A stretch of 7,914 bases of DNA, from assembly GCA_030150565.1 (NCBI GenBank), contig JASLFR010000005.1, positions 1-7,914 on the forward strand, written 5' to 3'. The position numbers and the translations under genes are program-made. The DNA is from Cardiobacteriales bacterium. Its GTDB lineage: Bacteria; Pseudomonadota; Gammaproteobacteria; Cardiobacteriales; Wohlfahrtiimonadaceae. Every line of letters begins with the position of its first letter. The stretch's first letter is position 1. Below, piece by piece: positions 1 through 6,441 of this stretch. The notes under the pieces were generated by a model. The model saw only the letters and a list, made by a program, of their open reading frames with translations. It was not told the origin of the DNA and searched no databases.

Positions 1-625
1 TATCCCCCATCTGCTCCCCCTCAATCACCTGACATCCTGCAGATGCGTAGCTCATTGTACGCTCTGGGTGCTCAGTCTGCGCACTATGGATATGATCATT
101 AGGACGGCAAAGATCGAGTCGACTACTCTCATCAAAAATCGGCTGATCCCCTACACGCCAAACCAGAACAGGCTCGGCACGGCTCATCCGAAATGCTCCC
201 TCCTCGAAAGGGCGAGTCTCTGGCTCATGGGCTCCAACACGGTATTGATAGAATCCTTGCGTTAAGCGATTGGCGATGCGTACCTCTCTATTCGCAAATT
301 GGCGCTCTATCTCCTTTTGATTGGGGTGGGTTGATGCAGGAAAGAGGACCATCTTCCCCATCGATTTTGACCAGATCCCAATTAAGCAATGAAGATTCAG
401 ACCATCGGGCGATTTTGGGGTCAATTCGATTGTTTTAACCCAGCGCCCTAATAGATCTCTCGGCGCGATTGCCCCTCGAATTCCAAAGAGGATTCGCTCC
501 TCTTCTAAAGGGTAGCGGGCTGATTGGGCTAAACGTGCAAGGTGAGCAAGCGAGAAGAGAAAAGGGTGCCCCCCGCCTCCCCCTAAATGAATGAGATCAG
601 GGTTTGTAATGGAATGCTCTGCCAC
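1..625 (-). CDS. Uncharacterised protein with an L,D-transpeptidase-like H...SAGCQ signature (3' part beyond window)
   Basis: An uninterrupted minus-strand frame of 208 codons runs from a GTG at 625-623 off the left edge. The GTG has an AGGAG six bases upstream (632-636), and an in-frame TGA just above it leaves no other nearby start. I do not recognise a named family with certainty. Visible features are a glycine run near residues 15-19, LFGIRG at 46-51, a W-x-K-S segment near 85, ASTHPN at 97-102, GFYQYRVGAH at 124-133, a D-rich segment at 160-171, and IHSA (H180) followed by SAGCQVI (C198). The spaced His and S-x-GC resemble the catalytic His/Cys region of YkuD-type L,D-transpeptidases, so a cell-wall-related cysteine enzyme is possible. 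This is inference. No signal peptide is visible at the N-terminus. It lies 29 bp downstream of yjdM on the same strand and may share its transcript. Confidence 0.75.
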   Translation of the reverse strand, partial: MAEHSITNPDLIHLGGGGGHPFLFSLAHLARLAQSARYPLEEERILFGIRGAIAPRDLLGRWVKTIELTPKSPDGLNLHCLIGIWSKSMGKMVLFPASTHPNQKEIERQFANREVRIANRLTQGFYQYRVGAHEPETRPFEEGAFRMSRAEPVLVWRVGDQPIFDESSRLDLCRPNDHIHSAQTEHPERTMSYASAGCQVIEGEQMGD

Positions 626-654
626 TCTCTTCTCCTTTTTTGCTCAAATGGGCT

Positions 655-1014
655 TTACGCTTTACGCATAAATTCTGATTTTAATTGTAGGCTCACTCCA
701 TCCACTTTACAGTCGATATCGTGATCCCCTTCAATAATACGGATATTGTTGATCTTTGTCCCTGTCTTCACCACTAAAGAGGAGCCACGCACTTTAAGAT
801 CTTTAATGAGAAAGACAGAATCTCCATCTTTCAACTCATTTCCATGTGCATCACGGGTAATTGAAGCTTCAAGTGCTGCCGCCTCCTTCTCTGCGAGCTC
901 TTCACTATTCCACTCATGAGCACAATAGGGGCAGACCCACATTGCACCATCTTGATAGCTATCGCCCATCTCACACTCAGGGCAGTTGGGGGTGACATAT
1001 TGATTCGTTTCCAT
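655..1014 (-). CDS. yjdM: YjdM/PhnA-family zinc-ribbon protein
   Basis: A 119-residue protein closely resembling E. coli YjdM (formerly PhnA, about 111 residues). The N-terminal zinc ribbon has two CxxC pairs, CPEC at residues 11-14 and CPYC at 28-31, followed by AHEW. The C-terminal SH3-like PhnA domain contains DGDSVFLIKDLKV (63-75), the KTGTKINNIR segment (83-92) and EGDHDIDCKVDG (95-106), ending near KSEF. The family was once linked to phosphonate use but its biochemical role is unclear, so no reaction is assigned. The start is ATG 1014, not a longer upstream frame, because AGGAG sits seven bases before it (1022-1026) and homologues begin just ahead of the first CxxC. It is transcribed divergently from ubiA, and the hypothetical gene at 625 follows after 29 bp. 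Confidence 0.93.
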   Translation of the reverse strand: METNQYVTPNCPECEMGDSYQDGAMWVCPYCAHEWNSEELAEKEAAALEASITRDAHGNELKDGDSVFLIKDLKVRGSSLVVKTGTKINNIRIIEGDHDIDCKVDGVSLQLKSEFMRKA

Positions 1015-1065
1015 AATAAAACTCCTAAACCTTTGGGCAGAGCCCATCAATGAAGTGAAACAAAG

Positions 1066-1144
1066 ACGCCTTTTGAGAAATCTTCTCCCCCTAATCTAGA
1101 GAAAAGGCGCCAAAAAAGTGGTCTATATTCTAACATAAGGCGCC
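1066..1144. repeat. GGCGCC-centred repeats in the yjdM-ubiA divergent spacer
   Basis: AAGGCGCC occurs twice in direct orientation, at 1104-1111 and 1137-1144, with 33 bp between equivalent positions, about three helical turns. CGCCTTTT at 1067-1074 is the exact inverse of AAAAGGCG at 1102-1109. Together they make a loose cluster of related half-sites between two divergent genes. A role as regulator binding sites or a long-loop hairpin is inference. No known operator consensus is recognised. Confidence 0.35.
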
Positions 1145-1171
1145 GTGATAAAGGTGCAGAAGCCCCCTTTT

Positions 1172-1188
1172 CTCCCTATAATTGGGAG
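1172..1188 (+). promoter_or_regulatory. Candidate -10 element for the ubiA operon inside a short dyad
   Basis: A perfect TATAAT lies at 1177-1182, about 35 bp before the ubiA ATG, flanked by inverted arms CTCCC (1172-1176) and GGGAG (1184-1188). No good -35 hexamer is visible at the expected spacing; the best is GTGCAG at 1154-1159. This would be a weak or activator-dependent promoter, if real, with a leader of about 30 nt. The dyad over the -10 could be an operator or chance. Confidence 0.35.
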
Positions 1189-1217
1189 TTTCCCTACATC
1201 TTCTTAGGAGCCCTTTT

Positions 1218-2117
1218 ATGTTACAACGCAAAAATATTCCCTACTATCTACAACTCATGCGGGTGGAGCGACCAATCGGTACTCTTCTGCTACTTTGGCC
1301 AACGCTTTGGGGAATCTGGATTGCGAGTAATGGACATCCTCCCATCTCAACCCTCTTAATCTTCACGCTTGGTGTCTTTATCATGCGCTCAGCTGGTTGT
1401 GTGATTAATGATATTGCTGATCGTGAATTTGATAAGCATGTTGAGCGGACAAAAGAGCGCCCCTTAACCTCTGGAAAGGTGACCTTAAAAGAGGCGATCT
1501 CGCTTCTGATGCTCCTTCTTCTAATTGCGCTTTCGCTCGCTCTCTTTCTCTCTTTAAAGACACTTCTCCTCGCCATTCCTGCTCTTTTAATTGCGCTAAG
1601 CTACCCCTATATGAAGCGCTTCCACTCACTTCCGCAGGCGCATCTTGGACTCGCTTTTGCTTTTGGTATTCCAATGGCATTTATGGAGATTAGAGGTTAC
1701 GTACCTCTTGAAGCGTATCTCCTCATTTTGGCCAATATCTGCTGGACCCTTATCTACGATACTGAGTATGCGATGTGTGATCGAGAAGATGATAAGAGCA
1801 TCAATGTACGCTCGTCAGCCCTTCTTTTTGAGAAGTGGTTAGGGGAGCGGGATTACTACATCATTATGGGCTTACAGATCGTGATGCTTCTTCTCCTTCT
1901 CTCCCTCTCACTCCTTCTAAATCATAGCGCAATTCTCTATCTCTCCCTCTTCGGGGTGGCACTCCTCTTCTGGCACCAGATCTGGCTCATTAAAGGGCAT
2001 GATCGCTTAAGCTGTTTCAATGCATTTTTGCAGAATAATTGGGTGGGCGCGCTCTACTTTTCAGGGCTTCTGCTCCACTATCTCAACCTCCCCTATCTAC
2101 CAAATGGGGGCTTATAA
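1218..2117 (+). CDS. ubiA: 4-hydroxybenzoate polyprenyltransferase UbiA
   Basis: An integral inner-membrane prenyltransferase that attaches the polyprenyl tail to 4-hydroxybenzoate, the first membrane step of ubiquinone synthesis. The 299-residue product matches the usual family length of about 290. Both Mg-diphosphate binding motifs are present: NDIADREFD at 64-72 and DTEYAMCDREDD at 181-192. The N-terminal RVERPIGTLLLLWPTLW (17-31 region) and the C-terminal CFNAFLQNNWVG (266-277) are typical of bacterial UbiA. Several leucine-rich membrane helices fill the rest (about 44-60, 95-127, 165-180, 214-255). The ATG at 1218 is preferred over an upstream TTG at 1182 because TAGGAG (1205-1210) lies seven bases before it and the shorter N-terminus fits homologues. 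It is first in a tight plus-strand operon. The ubiC often found beside ubiA is not present here. Confidence 0.95.
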   Translation: MLQRKNIPYYLQLMRVERPIGTLLLLWPTLWGIWIASNGHPPISTLLIFTLGVFIMRSAGCVINDIADREFDKHVERTKERPLTSGKVTLKEAISLLMLLLLIALSLALFLSLKTLLLAIPALLIALSYPYMKRFHSLPQAHLGLAFAFGIPMAFMEIRGYVPLEAYLLILANICWTLIYDTEYAMCDREDDKSINVRSSALLFEKWLGERDYYIIMGLQIVMLLLLLSLSLLLNHSAILYLSLFGVALLFWHQIWLIKGHDRLSCFNAFLQNNWVGALYFSGLLLHYLNLPYLPNGGL

Positions 2118-2120
2118 TCG

Positions 2121-2723
2121 ATGAAGCATCGACTCTCAAAGATCACCACTAAAGGGGGAGATCGTGGCACCACAAGCCTTGCAACTGGAGAACGAGTAGC
2201 AAAATCGAGCGCTATTATTGATGCGATCGGCACAATCGATGAGCTCAATGCAGAATTTGGCTTTCTTATCGCACTTCTTGAAGCACTCCCCTCTGATGAA
2301 AGAGCAACAATAAAAGCAGAAGAGTCGGGAGATAAGTGGCGACATTTCCAGCATCTTCTCTTTCTCATTGGAGGGGAGCTCGCCTTGCAGAAAGAATCCC
2401 TCTTTTCAGAGGAGCCGATCGATACTTTAGAGCGATCCATTGCTACGTTCACTCAACTTCTCCCCCCTTTAAAGGAGTTTATCCTCCCTTCAGGCCCCCC
2501 TCTTGTTGCTCAAATACATCGTTGCCGCACCATCACTCGCCGTGCTGAACGCTCTCTCTGGAGATTGGAGGAGAGTGAAGAGCTCCCCTCCCTTCTGCCA
2601 CTGCAATGGCTCAATCGTCTCTCCGACTACCTCTTTGTTGCCGCTAGAATCATTAACCAGCGCCTTAACCAAGCGGAGCTCTACTGGCAGAGTGAGCGAC
2701 TCAAAGGGGGGAGAGAGCGATGA
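2121..2723 (+). CDS. PduO-type cob(I)alamin (corrinoid) adenosyltransferase
   Basis: Transfers the 5'-deoxyadenosyl group of ATP to cob(I)alamin, giving adenosylcobalamin. The 200-residue product has the PduO/MMAB-family layout. The N-terminal ATP-binding loop is TKGGDRGTTSL at 10-20 followed by TGERVAK, then the IGTIDELNAEFG segment (36-47). HLLFLIGGELA (78-88) follows. The active-site helix is RTITRRAER at 136-144, and LNRLSDYLFVAAR sits at 164-176. Two positions differ from the common form: TKGGD where TKTGD is usual, and PSG (123-125) where PGG is usual. The gene starts 3 bp after ubiA stops, with only a G-rich weak ribosome site in the ubiA tail, so translation is probably coupled. Its stop overlaps the next start. 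No other B12 gene is visible in the window, which suggests corrinoid salvage or activation, though that is inference. Confidence 0.92.
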   Translation: MKHRLSKITTKGGDRGTTSLATGERVAKSSAIIDAIGTIDELNAEFGFLIALLEALPSDERATIKAEESGDKWRHFQHLLFLIGGELALQKESLFSEEPIDTLERSIATFTQLLPPLKEFILPSGPPLVAQIHRCRTITRRAERSLWRLEESEELPSLLPLQWLNRLSDYLFVAARIINQRLNQAELYWQSERLKGGRER

Positions 2724-3451
2724 GCTCATCATTAAAGAGTACGCTTCTCTACCTCATAACAGTTGATGAGATGAGCCTTAAATGGGCGAAAAACGTAGCG
2801 CCCCACCATCAAAAACCATTTGGCTCAAAAAAGCGGGCGGATCGTTACCTATTGGGGCGCGCCCTACTGGAGCAGATGATTCTTCATCACTATCAAATCG
2901 CTCCACCTCTTAGATTTAAGTATGCAGCGAAGGGGAAGCCCTCACTTCTAAATGCCCCAGAGATCTCTTTCAATCTTAGCCATAGCGACTCTCTTCTCGC
3001 CCTTACGATTGGTAAGAAGGGGCCGCTCGGAGTAGATATTGAGGATCATCAGCCACGAAAGAGCTTCGACGCTCTCTTAAAACGCACCTTTTCACCTGAA
3101 GAGCGGGAGTGGATTGAATCATCTCCCCACTTTTTAAGCGCATTCTTTGCACTCTGGAGCGGGAAAGAGGCGTATCTTAAAGCGGATGGGCGTGGACTCT
3201 CTGCGCTCAAAAGTTTAATTCTTAAACCGAAGGTCGGAGAGCTTAGCGGGGATCTCAAAGAGCATCGACTCTATATTGCGCCACAATTTAGACATACAGC
3301 GCTCCCCACTCAAACCCATGCATTAGCCGTTGCCACAGATGAGATGAGCCCACCCCCCACTTATGAACTGACCATTGAAGAGAGCGGGGGGGATTTTACG
3401 CTGATAAAAAAAGAGAGAGCACCTTCATGGGATTTAATTCTGATCCCATAA
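2720..3451 (+). CDS. Sfp/HetI-type 4'-phosphopantetheinyl transferase
   Basis: Moves the 4'-phosphopantetheine arm of coenzyme A onto a serine of carrier proteins of fatty-acid, polyketide or non-ribosomal peptide systems. The 243-residue product has all class motifs in order: GKP at 72-74, FNLSHSD at 84-90, GVDIE at 104-108 (Mg ligands D106 and E108), and WSGKEAYLKADGRGL at 146-160 (E150 and the lysine-rich CoA-phosphate contact). The length fits Sfp-type enzymes and is about twice AcpS. It overlaps the adenosyltransferase gene by ATGA (2720-2723), so translation is coupled. No carrier protein, NRPS or PKS gene is present here, so the substrate cannot be named; a housekeeping AcpT-like role is as likely as secondary metabolism. 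A G7 run at 3386-3392 lies in frame near the end. The last 40 bp also encode the opposite-strand hns terminator. Confidence 0.92.
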   Translation: MSSSLKSTLLYLITVDEMSLKWAKNVAPHHQKPFGSKKRADRYLLGRALLEQMILHHYQIAPPLRFKYAAKGKPSLLNAPEISFNLSHSDSLLALTIGKKGPLGVDIEDHQPRKSFDALLKRTFSPEEREWIESSPHFLSAFFALWSGKEAYLKADGRGLSALKSLILKPKVGELSGDLKEHRLYIAPQFRHTALPTQTHALAVATDEMSPPPTYELTIEESGGDFTLIKKERAPSWDLILIP

Positions 3452-3462
3452 AGAGTGCTCTC
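3406..3462 (-). terminator. Rho-independent terminator for hns, embedded in the 3' end of the convergent gene
   Basis: Nested inverted repeats: an outer pair GAGAGCAC (3415-3422) with GTGCTCTC (3455-3462), and an inner pair ATGGGAT (3427-3433) with ATCCCAT (3443-3449), separated by a small internal loop. Read on the minus strand the hairpin is followed by TC and then seven T (3412 down to 3406), the form of an intrinsic terminator. It lies about 70 bp past the hns stop. Read on the plus strand no T run follows, so it would not efficiently end the ubiA operon by the classical mechanism. Most of the structure lies within the last codons of the phosphopantetheinyl transferase. Confidence 0.65.
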
Positions 3463-3532
3463 CCCTCTTCGCTGTAAGGGATGGAACTTCTCCTGCCACG
3501 AGAAGCAAGTCCTACAACGACGGAAAAATTAG

Positions 3533-3865
3533 TTACTCTTCATCAATACGAAAGTCCTCTTTGCTCCCCCCGTCACGTTCAATCAACTCCCGCATCCAGA
3601 CAGGCATGCGTCCACGTCCACTCCATTGTTGCGTGGGATCTTCGGGGTTTTGATACTGCATCGGGACTTTACGCCCCTTACGAGGATTTGGCTCTTTAAA
3701 GACATCACTAAAGGTTAACCCTGAATCTTCAAGGATGCCTTTGATTTGCTCGCGAACTTTTGAGGCTTCTGCTAATCGGCGTTGCTCCAACTCCTCACTT
3801 GCAAGCTTAATTAGCGCCTCTAATTCTTCCGTGGTGAGATTACCCACCTCAAGATCGATAGACAT
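3533..3865 (-). CDS. hns: H-NS histone family nucleoid-associated protein
   Basis: A 110-residue DNA-bridging nucleoid protein, normally a global silencer of AT-rich DNA. Residues 11-47 are a charged helical oligomerisation region rich in E, L and K, with the usual SKVREQIK core. A linker (48-67) leads to the C-terminal domain, in which YQNPEDPTQQWSGRGRMPVW (71-90) holds the DNA-binding GRGR loop at 83-86, and it ends with ERDGGSKEDFRI. Its length is slightly below E. coli H-NS (about 137), which is common for the shorter H-NS/BpH3-type members. The ATG at 3865 has a full AGGAGG (3873-3878) seven bases upstream. The leader is extremely AT-rich, which fits autorepression as known for hns genes. 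rlmL lies 69 bp upstream on the same strand. The gene is convergent with the ubiA operon. Confidence 0.93.
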   Translation of the reverse strand: MSIDLEVGNLTTEELEALIKLASEELEQRRLAEASKVREQIKGILEDSGLTFSDVFKEPNPRKGRKVPMQYQNPEDPTQQWSGRGRMPVWMRELIERDGGSKEDFRIDEE

Positions 3866-3960
3866 ATTAGGTCCTCCTACTTTTTTGGTTATTATATAAC
3901 TTAATATAAACCCTAATTATGAATAGAAATAATATTATTTTATTAAGTGCTTAATAATAT
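3866..3960 (-). promoter_or_regulatory. AT-rich hns leader with candidate -10 and an AT palindrome
   Basis: Most of this stretch is A/T, far above its surroundings. On the minus strand TATAAT occurs at 3896-3891, about 25 bp before the hns start codon, which would give a very short leader. A second weak TATATT lies at 3908-3903. No good -35 is found for either. TTATTAAG (3940-3947) and CTTAATAA (3950-3957) form a perfect 8-bp inverted repeat with a 2-nt centre across the end of rlmL. The composition suggests curved DNA and a self-binding site for H-NS; that function is inferred from known hns autoregulation. Confidence 0.4.
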
Positions 3961-6136
3961 AACATTGGCGAATCTTCGGATTTCGTCTGAAATCCTCAGG
4001 AAGCGTCGCTTTTGAACGATCTTCAATGATAAAACGCTCACTTAAGCTCTCATCAAGCTTAAAACGACGCAGATTGGTAGAGAAGATTAAGAATCCATCA
4101 CGATCTAAAAGACGCATCGCTTGATTGATGAGCATCACATGATCACGCTGAATATCGAGAACCCCCTCCATCTGTTTCGAGTTTGAAAAGGTGGGGGGAT
4201 CCATAAAGATAAGATCAAATTTCTCCTCCCCCTGCTTCATCAATGGTTTACGGCGCATCTTCTCAATACGACGATCGAGCCACTCCGCCACATCTGCATG
4301 CTGTAGCTGATGTTTTCCCCCCACAGAGTGCTCATTTAGACGAAGATTTCGCTCCGCCCAATCGAGATAGTTTCGTGATAGGTCAACAGAGAGTGTCATA
4401 CTCGCCCCCCCATTTGCAGCATGCACCGTTGCTGATGCTGTATAGGAGTAGAGATTTAAGAAGCGCTTCCCCTTAGCCGATTCTCGAATCAGTTGACGTA
4501 CCAAGCGGTGATCGAGAAAGAGCCCTGTATCGAGATAATCGGTAAGATTGACTAAGAGTTTAGCGTCCCCCTCCCACACCTGTTTGAAGTTGCGCTCAGA
4601 ATCTTGCTTCTCATACTGCTGTTTTCCTCGCTGCCGCTCCCGCACCTTAAGATGAATATTGCGCGGATCGATCTCATCAAAAACTAAGGGAACAATACGC
4701 TCAATCTTCTTGATTCGCTCCGCAGCCCGCTCACGATCGACACTTTTAGGGGGCGCATACTCATAGATCACCATCGAATCACCATAGCGGTCGATCGCAA
4801 CGTTAAAATCGGGAAGATCAGCATCATAAAGGCGATAGCAGCTGATATTCTCCCGCTTTGCCCAGCGCTCAATTTGACGACGATTCTTAAGAAGACGATT
4901 CTTAAAATCCTCCCCCCCATCTGCAAAGAGCTCTTCTGCTAAGCGCTCCTCCTCCCGCTGATCTGCAATCTCTCGATCCACAAAATATTGGGGCTCAATA
5001 GAGAATTGTAGATAGGTACAATCGAGGGGACCGTTGAAGAATTTGTTGCGCTTCTCAGCACGAATGCCCATCACCCGCCCAAGCTCAATGTCAGAGGTGA
5101 TAACGCCTGCGGTAAAACCTTCATATTGGCGCATCCAATCCCCAAGATCTTGATACGTTTTAATGAGCTCCTCTTTCTCTCCTAAACGCTCACCATAGGG
5201 GGGATTGGTCACAATGAGCCCCCGCTCGTACGCCCCATCTTTTTCTACCGCTTGAAACGGTTTATGAATAAACTTCATATTTTTAAGCACACGCGCCCGA
5301 TCGGCATTCGCTTTCGTGATTCCAATCATTCGAGCGCTCTGCTCAATCCCGAGTAGCTTCCCTTCATAACGGAGCTCTCCCGCCTTAGCGCGCGCTTCAG
5401 CTTCCGCTCGCACTTCATGCCAGATAGCTGCTTCAAAACGGCGCCAATGCATAAATCCAAACTCATGACGATAGAGACCAGGAGCGACATCTCTCGCCAT
5501 CAACGCAGCTTCAATCAAAATGGTACCCGCTCCACAGAGAGGATCGATAAAATCCTCATTTTGAGCCGCCTTTTCAGGCCAATTGGAGCGATAGAGGAGC
5601 GCTGCGGCAAGATTCTCCCGAATAGGGGCGACCCCTTGCTCTGTTCGAAATCCACGCTTATGGAGTGGATCGCCACTAAAATCGAGGTAGAGAGTGTATC
5701 GATTCTCATCAATATGGAGATGAAAACGGAGCTCAGGCGCATCAGTATCCACATCAGGGCGTGTTCCCATCAGATCACTAAAATAATCCGCAATCGCATC
5801 TTTCACACGTAGCGCTGCAAAATGGGTATGAATTTTAGGGTTTCGACGGGTCGTAACATGGGTAGCAAAGGTATTATCCTCTGTCATATGGGAAGACCAC
5901 GGAAAGAGGGAGAGCTCCCGATAGAGGGTATCTAAATCTTTAAAATCCCCCTCCTTTAATTGCAGCAGTAGCCGTGATCCACAACGGATCCAGAGCGCTG
6001 CTCGATAAGCGTCACGCACCTCCCCTTCAAAGATAACGCCCGTTGCCTTCTGTTTTCCTTCAATATTGAGTGCTCGAAGCTCCTCTACAACGTAGGGTGC
6101 GAGTCGATCTGCACAGGTAATATAAAATTGCGCCAT
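3935..6136 (-). CDS. rlmL: Bifunctional 23S rRNA (guanine-N2/N7) methyltransferase RlmKL
   Basis: A fused enzyme that in E. coli makes m2G2445 (RlmL half) and m7G2069 (RlmK half) of 23S rRNA. The 733 residues compare with about 702 in E. coli. Order: an N-terminal region and THUMP RNA-binding domain (about 1-155); the RlmL methyltransferase with DPLCGAGTILIEAAL at 198-212 (SAM site) and catalytic TNPPYGERLG at 310-319; a linker rich in charged residues (about 385-470); then RlmK with GLFLDHR at 538-544, NLYSYTASATVHAA at 561-574 and MDPPTFSNSK at 645-654. ATG 6136 is preferred over an upstream TTG at 6175, because AGGA (6146-6149) precedes it by nine bases and MAQFYITCADRL matches the family start. 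The stop lies in the AT-rich hns leader, 69 bp before the hns ATG. No intrinsic terminator separates the two genes, so read-through is possible. Confidence 0.95.
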   Translation of the reverse strand: MAQFYITCADRLAPYVVEELRALNIEGKQKATGVIFEGEVRDAYRAALWIRCGSRLLLQLKEGDFKDLDTLYRELSLFPWSSHMTEDNTFATHVTTRRNPKIHTHFAALRVKDAIADYFSDLMGTRPDVDTDAPELRFHLHIDENRYTLYLDFSGDPLHKRGFRTEQGVAPIRENLAAALLYRSNWPEKAAQNEDFIDPLCGAGTILIEAALMARDVAPGLYRHEFGFMHWRRFEAAIWHEVRAEAEARAKAGELRYEGKLLGIEQSARMIGITKANADRARVLKNMKFIHKPFQAVEKDGAYERGLIVTNPPYGERLGEKEELIKTYQDLGDWMRQYEGFTAGVITSDIELGRVMGIRAEKRNKFFNGPLDCTYLQFSIEPQYFVDREIADQREEERLAEELFADGGEDFKNRLLKNRRQIERWAKRENISCYRLYDADLPDFNVAIDRYGDSMVIYEYAPPKSVDRERAAERIKKIERIVPLVFDEIDPRNIHLKVRERQRGKQQYEKQDSERNFKQVWEGDAKLLVNLTDYLDTGLFLDHRLVRQLIRESAKGKRFLNLYSYTASATVHAANGGASMTLSVDLSRNYLDWAERNLRLNEHSVGGKHQLQHADVAEWLDRRIEKMRRKPLMKQGEEKFDLIFMDPPTFSNSKQMEGVLDIQRDHVMLINQAMRLLDRDGFLIFSTNLRRFKLDESLSERFIIEDRSKATLPEDFRRNPKIRQCYIIKHLIK

Positions 6137-6181
6137 CTTTTTAGGTCCTTCTCTTTTAGCGTTATCGTCAATCAAATAAAG

Positions 6182-6197
6182 AGGCTAATCATAGCCT
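6182..6197 (-). terminator. Weak hairpin with T-rich tail between the small membrane gene and rlmL
   Basis: AGGCTA (6182-6187) and TAGCCT (6192-6197) form a 6-bp stem with a 4-nt loop. On the minus strand it is followed by the T-rich but interrupted CTTTATTTG. It lies about 36 bp after the stop of the 45-residue gene and 46 bp before the rlmL start. The stem is short, so it may act as a leaky terminator or attenuator, or be chance. Confidence 0.3.
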
Positions 6198-6232
6198 GAA
6201 ACGGGGCTTTAGTTGGGAATAAATTCCCCATT

Positions 6233-6370
6233 TTAATGATGTTTTTTCCCACCCATAAATACCGTGAGAAAGAGGATAATCACAATCGTTCCACCGATAA
6301 AGACACCCCAGCCTCCAAGGAGAGCATTCCCCACCAGAATGGCGATCAGTAGTAGCAGAAAAAGTATCAT
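6233..6370 (-). CDS. Small two-helix membrane protein (45 residues), function unknown
   Basis: The product begins MILFLLLLIAILVG and continues through ALLGGWGVFIGGTIVI to end in FMGGKKHH. Almost the whole chain is hydrophobic: one helix over about residues 2-19, a GGWG turn, a second helix over about 20-40, then a basic KKHH tail that would sit in the cytoplasm by the positive-inside rule. The start is supported by AGGGGG (6376-6381 region) five bases upstream and an in-frame TAG four codons above. An extended -10 promoter lies 63 bp upstream. I do not recognise the family and no function is claimed. Regular hydrophobic coding, a ribosome site, a promoter candidate and a clean stop argue that it is real, and the alternative longer frame over the same bases has an unlikely composition. 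It stands alone, 97 bp upstream of rlmL on the same strand. Confidence 0.6.
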   Translation of the reverse strand: MILFLLLLIAILVGNALLGGWGVFIGGTIVIILFLTVFMGGKKHH

Positions 6371-6432
6371 CGGCGCCCCCTAAAATAAGCTCAGGCAGAA
6401 GAGAGAGTTCCAAACGGAATTTAAATAGGGAG

Positions 6433-6441
6433 AGTATAGCA
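6433..6441 (-). promoter_or_regulatory. Candidate extended -10 promoter for the small membrane protein
   Basis: On the minus strand the sequence reads TGCTATACT, a TG-extended -10 with five of six matches to TATAAT. It is placed about 63 bp before the small gene's ATG. The hexamer at the 17-bp -35 position is GAGATT, a poor match, as expected when an extended -10 compensates. Function is inferred from the motif only. Confidence 0.4.

Noticed and set aside
68..438. Two overlapping plus-strand frames of 65 and 81 codons
   Set aside because: They lie opposite the continuous 208-codon minus-strand gene, lack good ribosome sites and have unlikely compositions; they are antisense shadows.
3386..3392. 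G7 run in the phosphopantetheinyl transferase gene as a phase-variation tract
   Set aside because: Seven bases is short for slippage, it lies about 20 codons from the end after all catalytic motifs, and the frame is intact; short C/G runs are common across this window.
3487..3505. CTTCTC/GAGAAG hairpin as a plus-strand terminator for the ubiA operon
   Set aside because: The stem is 6 bp with a 7-nt loop and no T run follows on either strand.
3481..3699. A 72-codon plus-strand frame opposite hns
   Set aside because: It overlaps the conserved DNA-binding end of H-NS on the other strand and has no family resemblance.
5417..5812. A 131-codon plus-strand frame inside rlmL
   Set aside because: It is antisense to a highly conserved methyltransferase region and shows no ribosome site or domain.
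3865..6155. Shared GGACCTAA just before the hns and rlmL start codons as a common regulatory element
   Set aside because: It largely follows the ribosome binding site at different spacing, only two copies exist, and chance similarity is sufficient.
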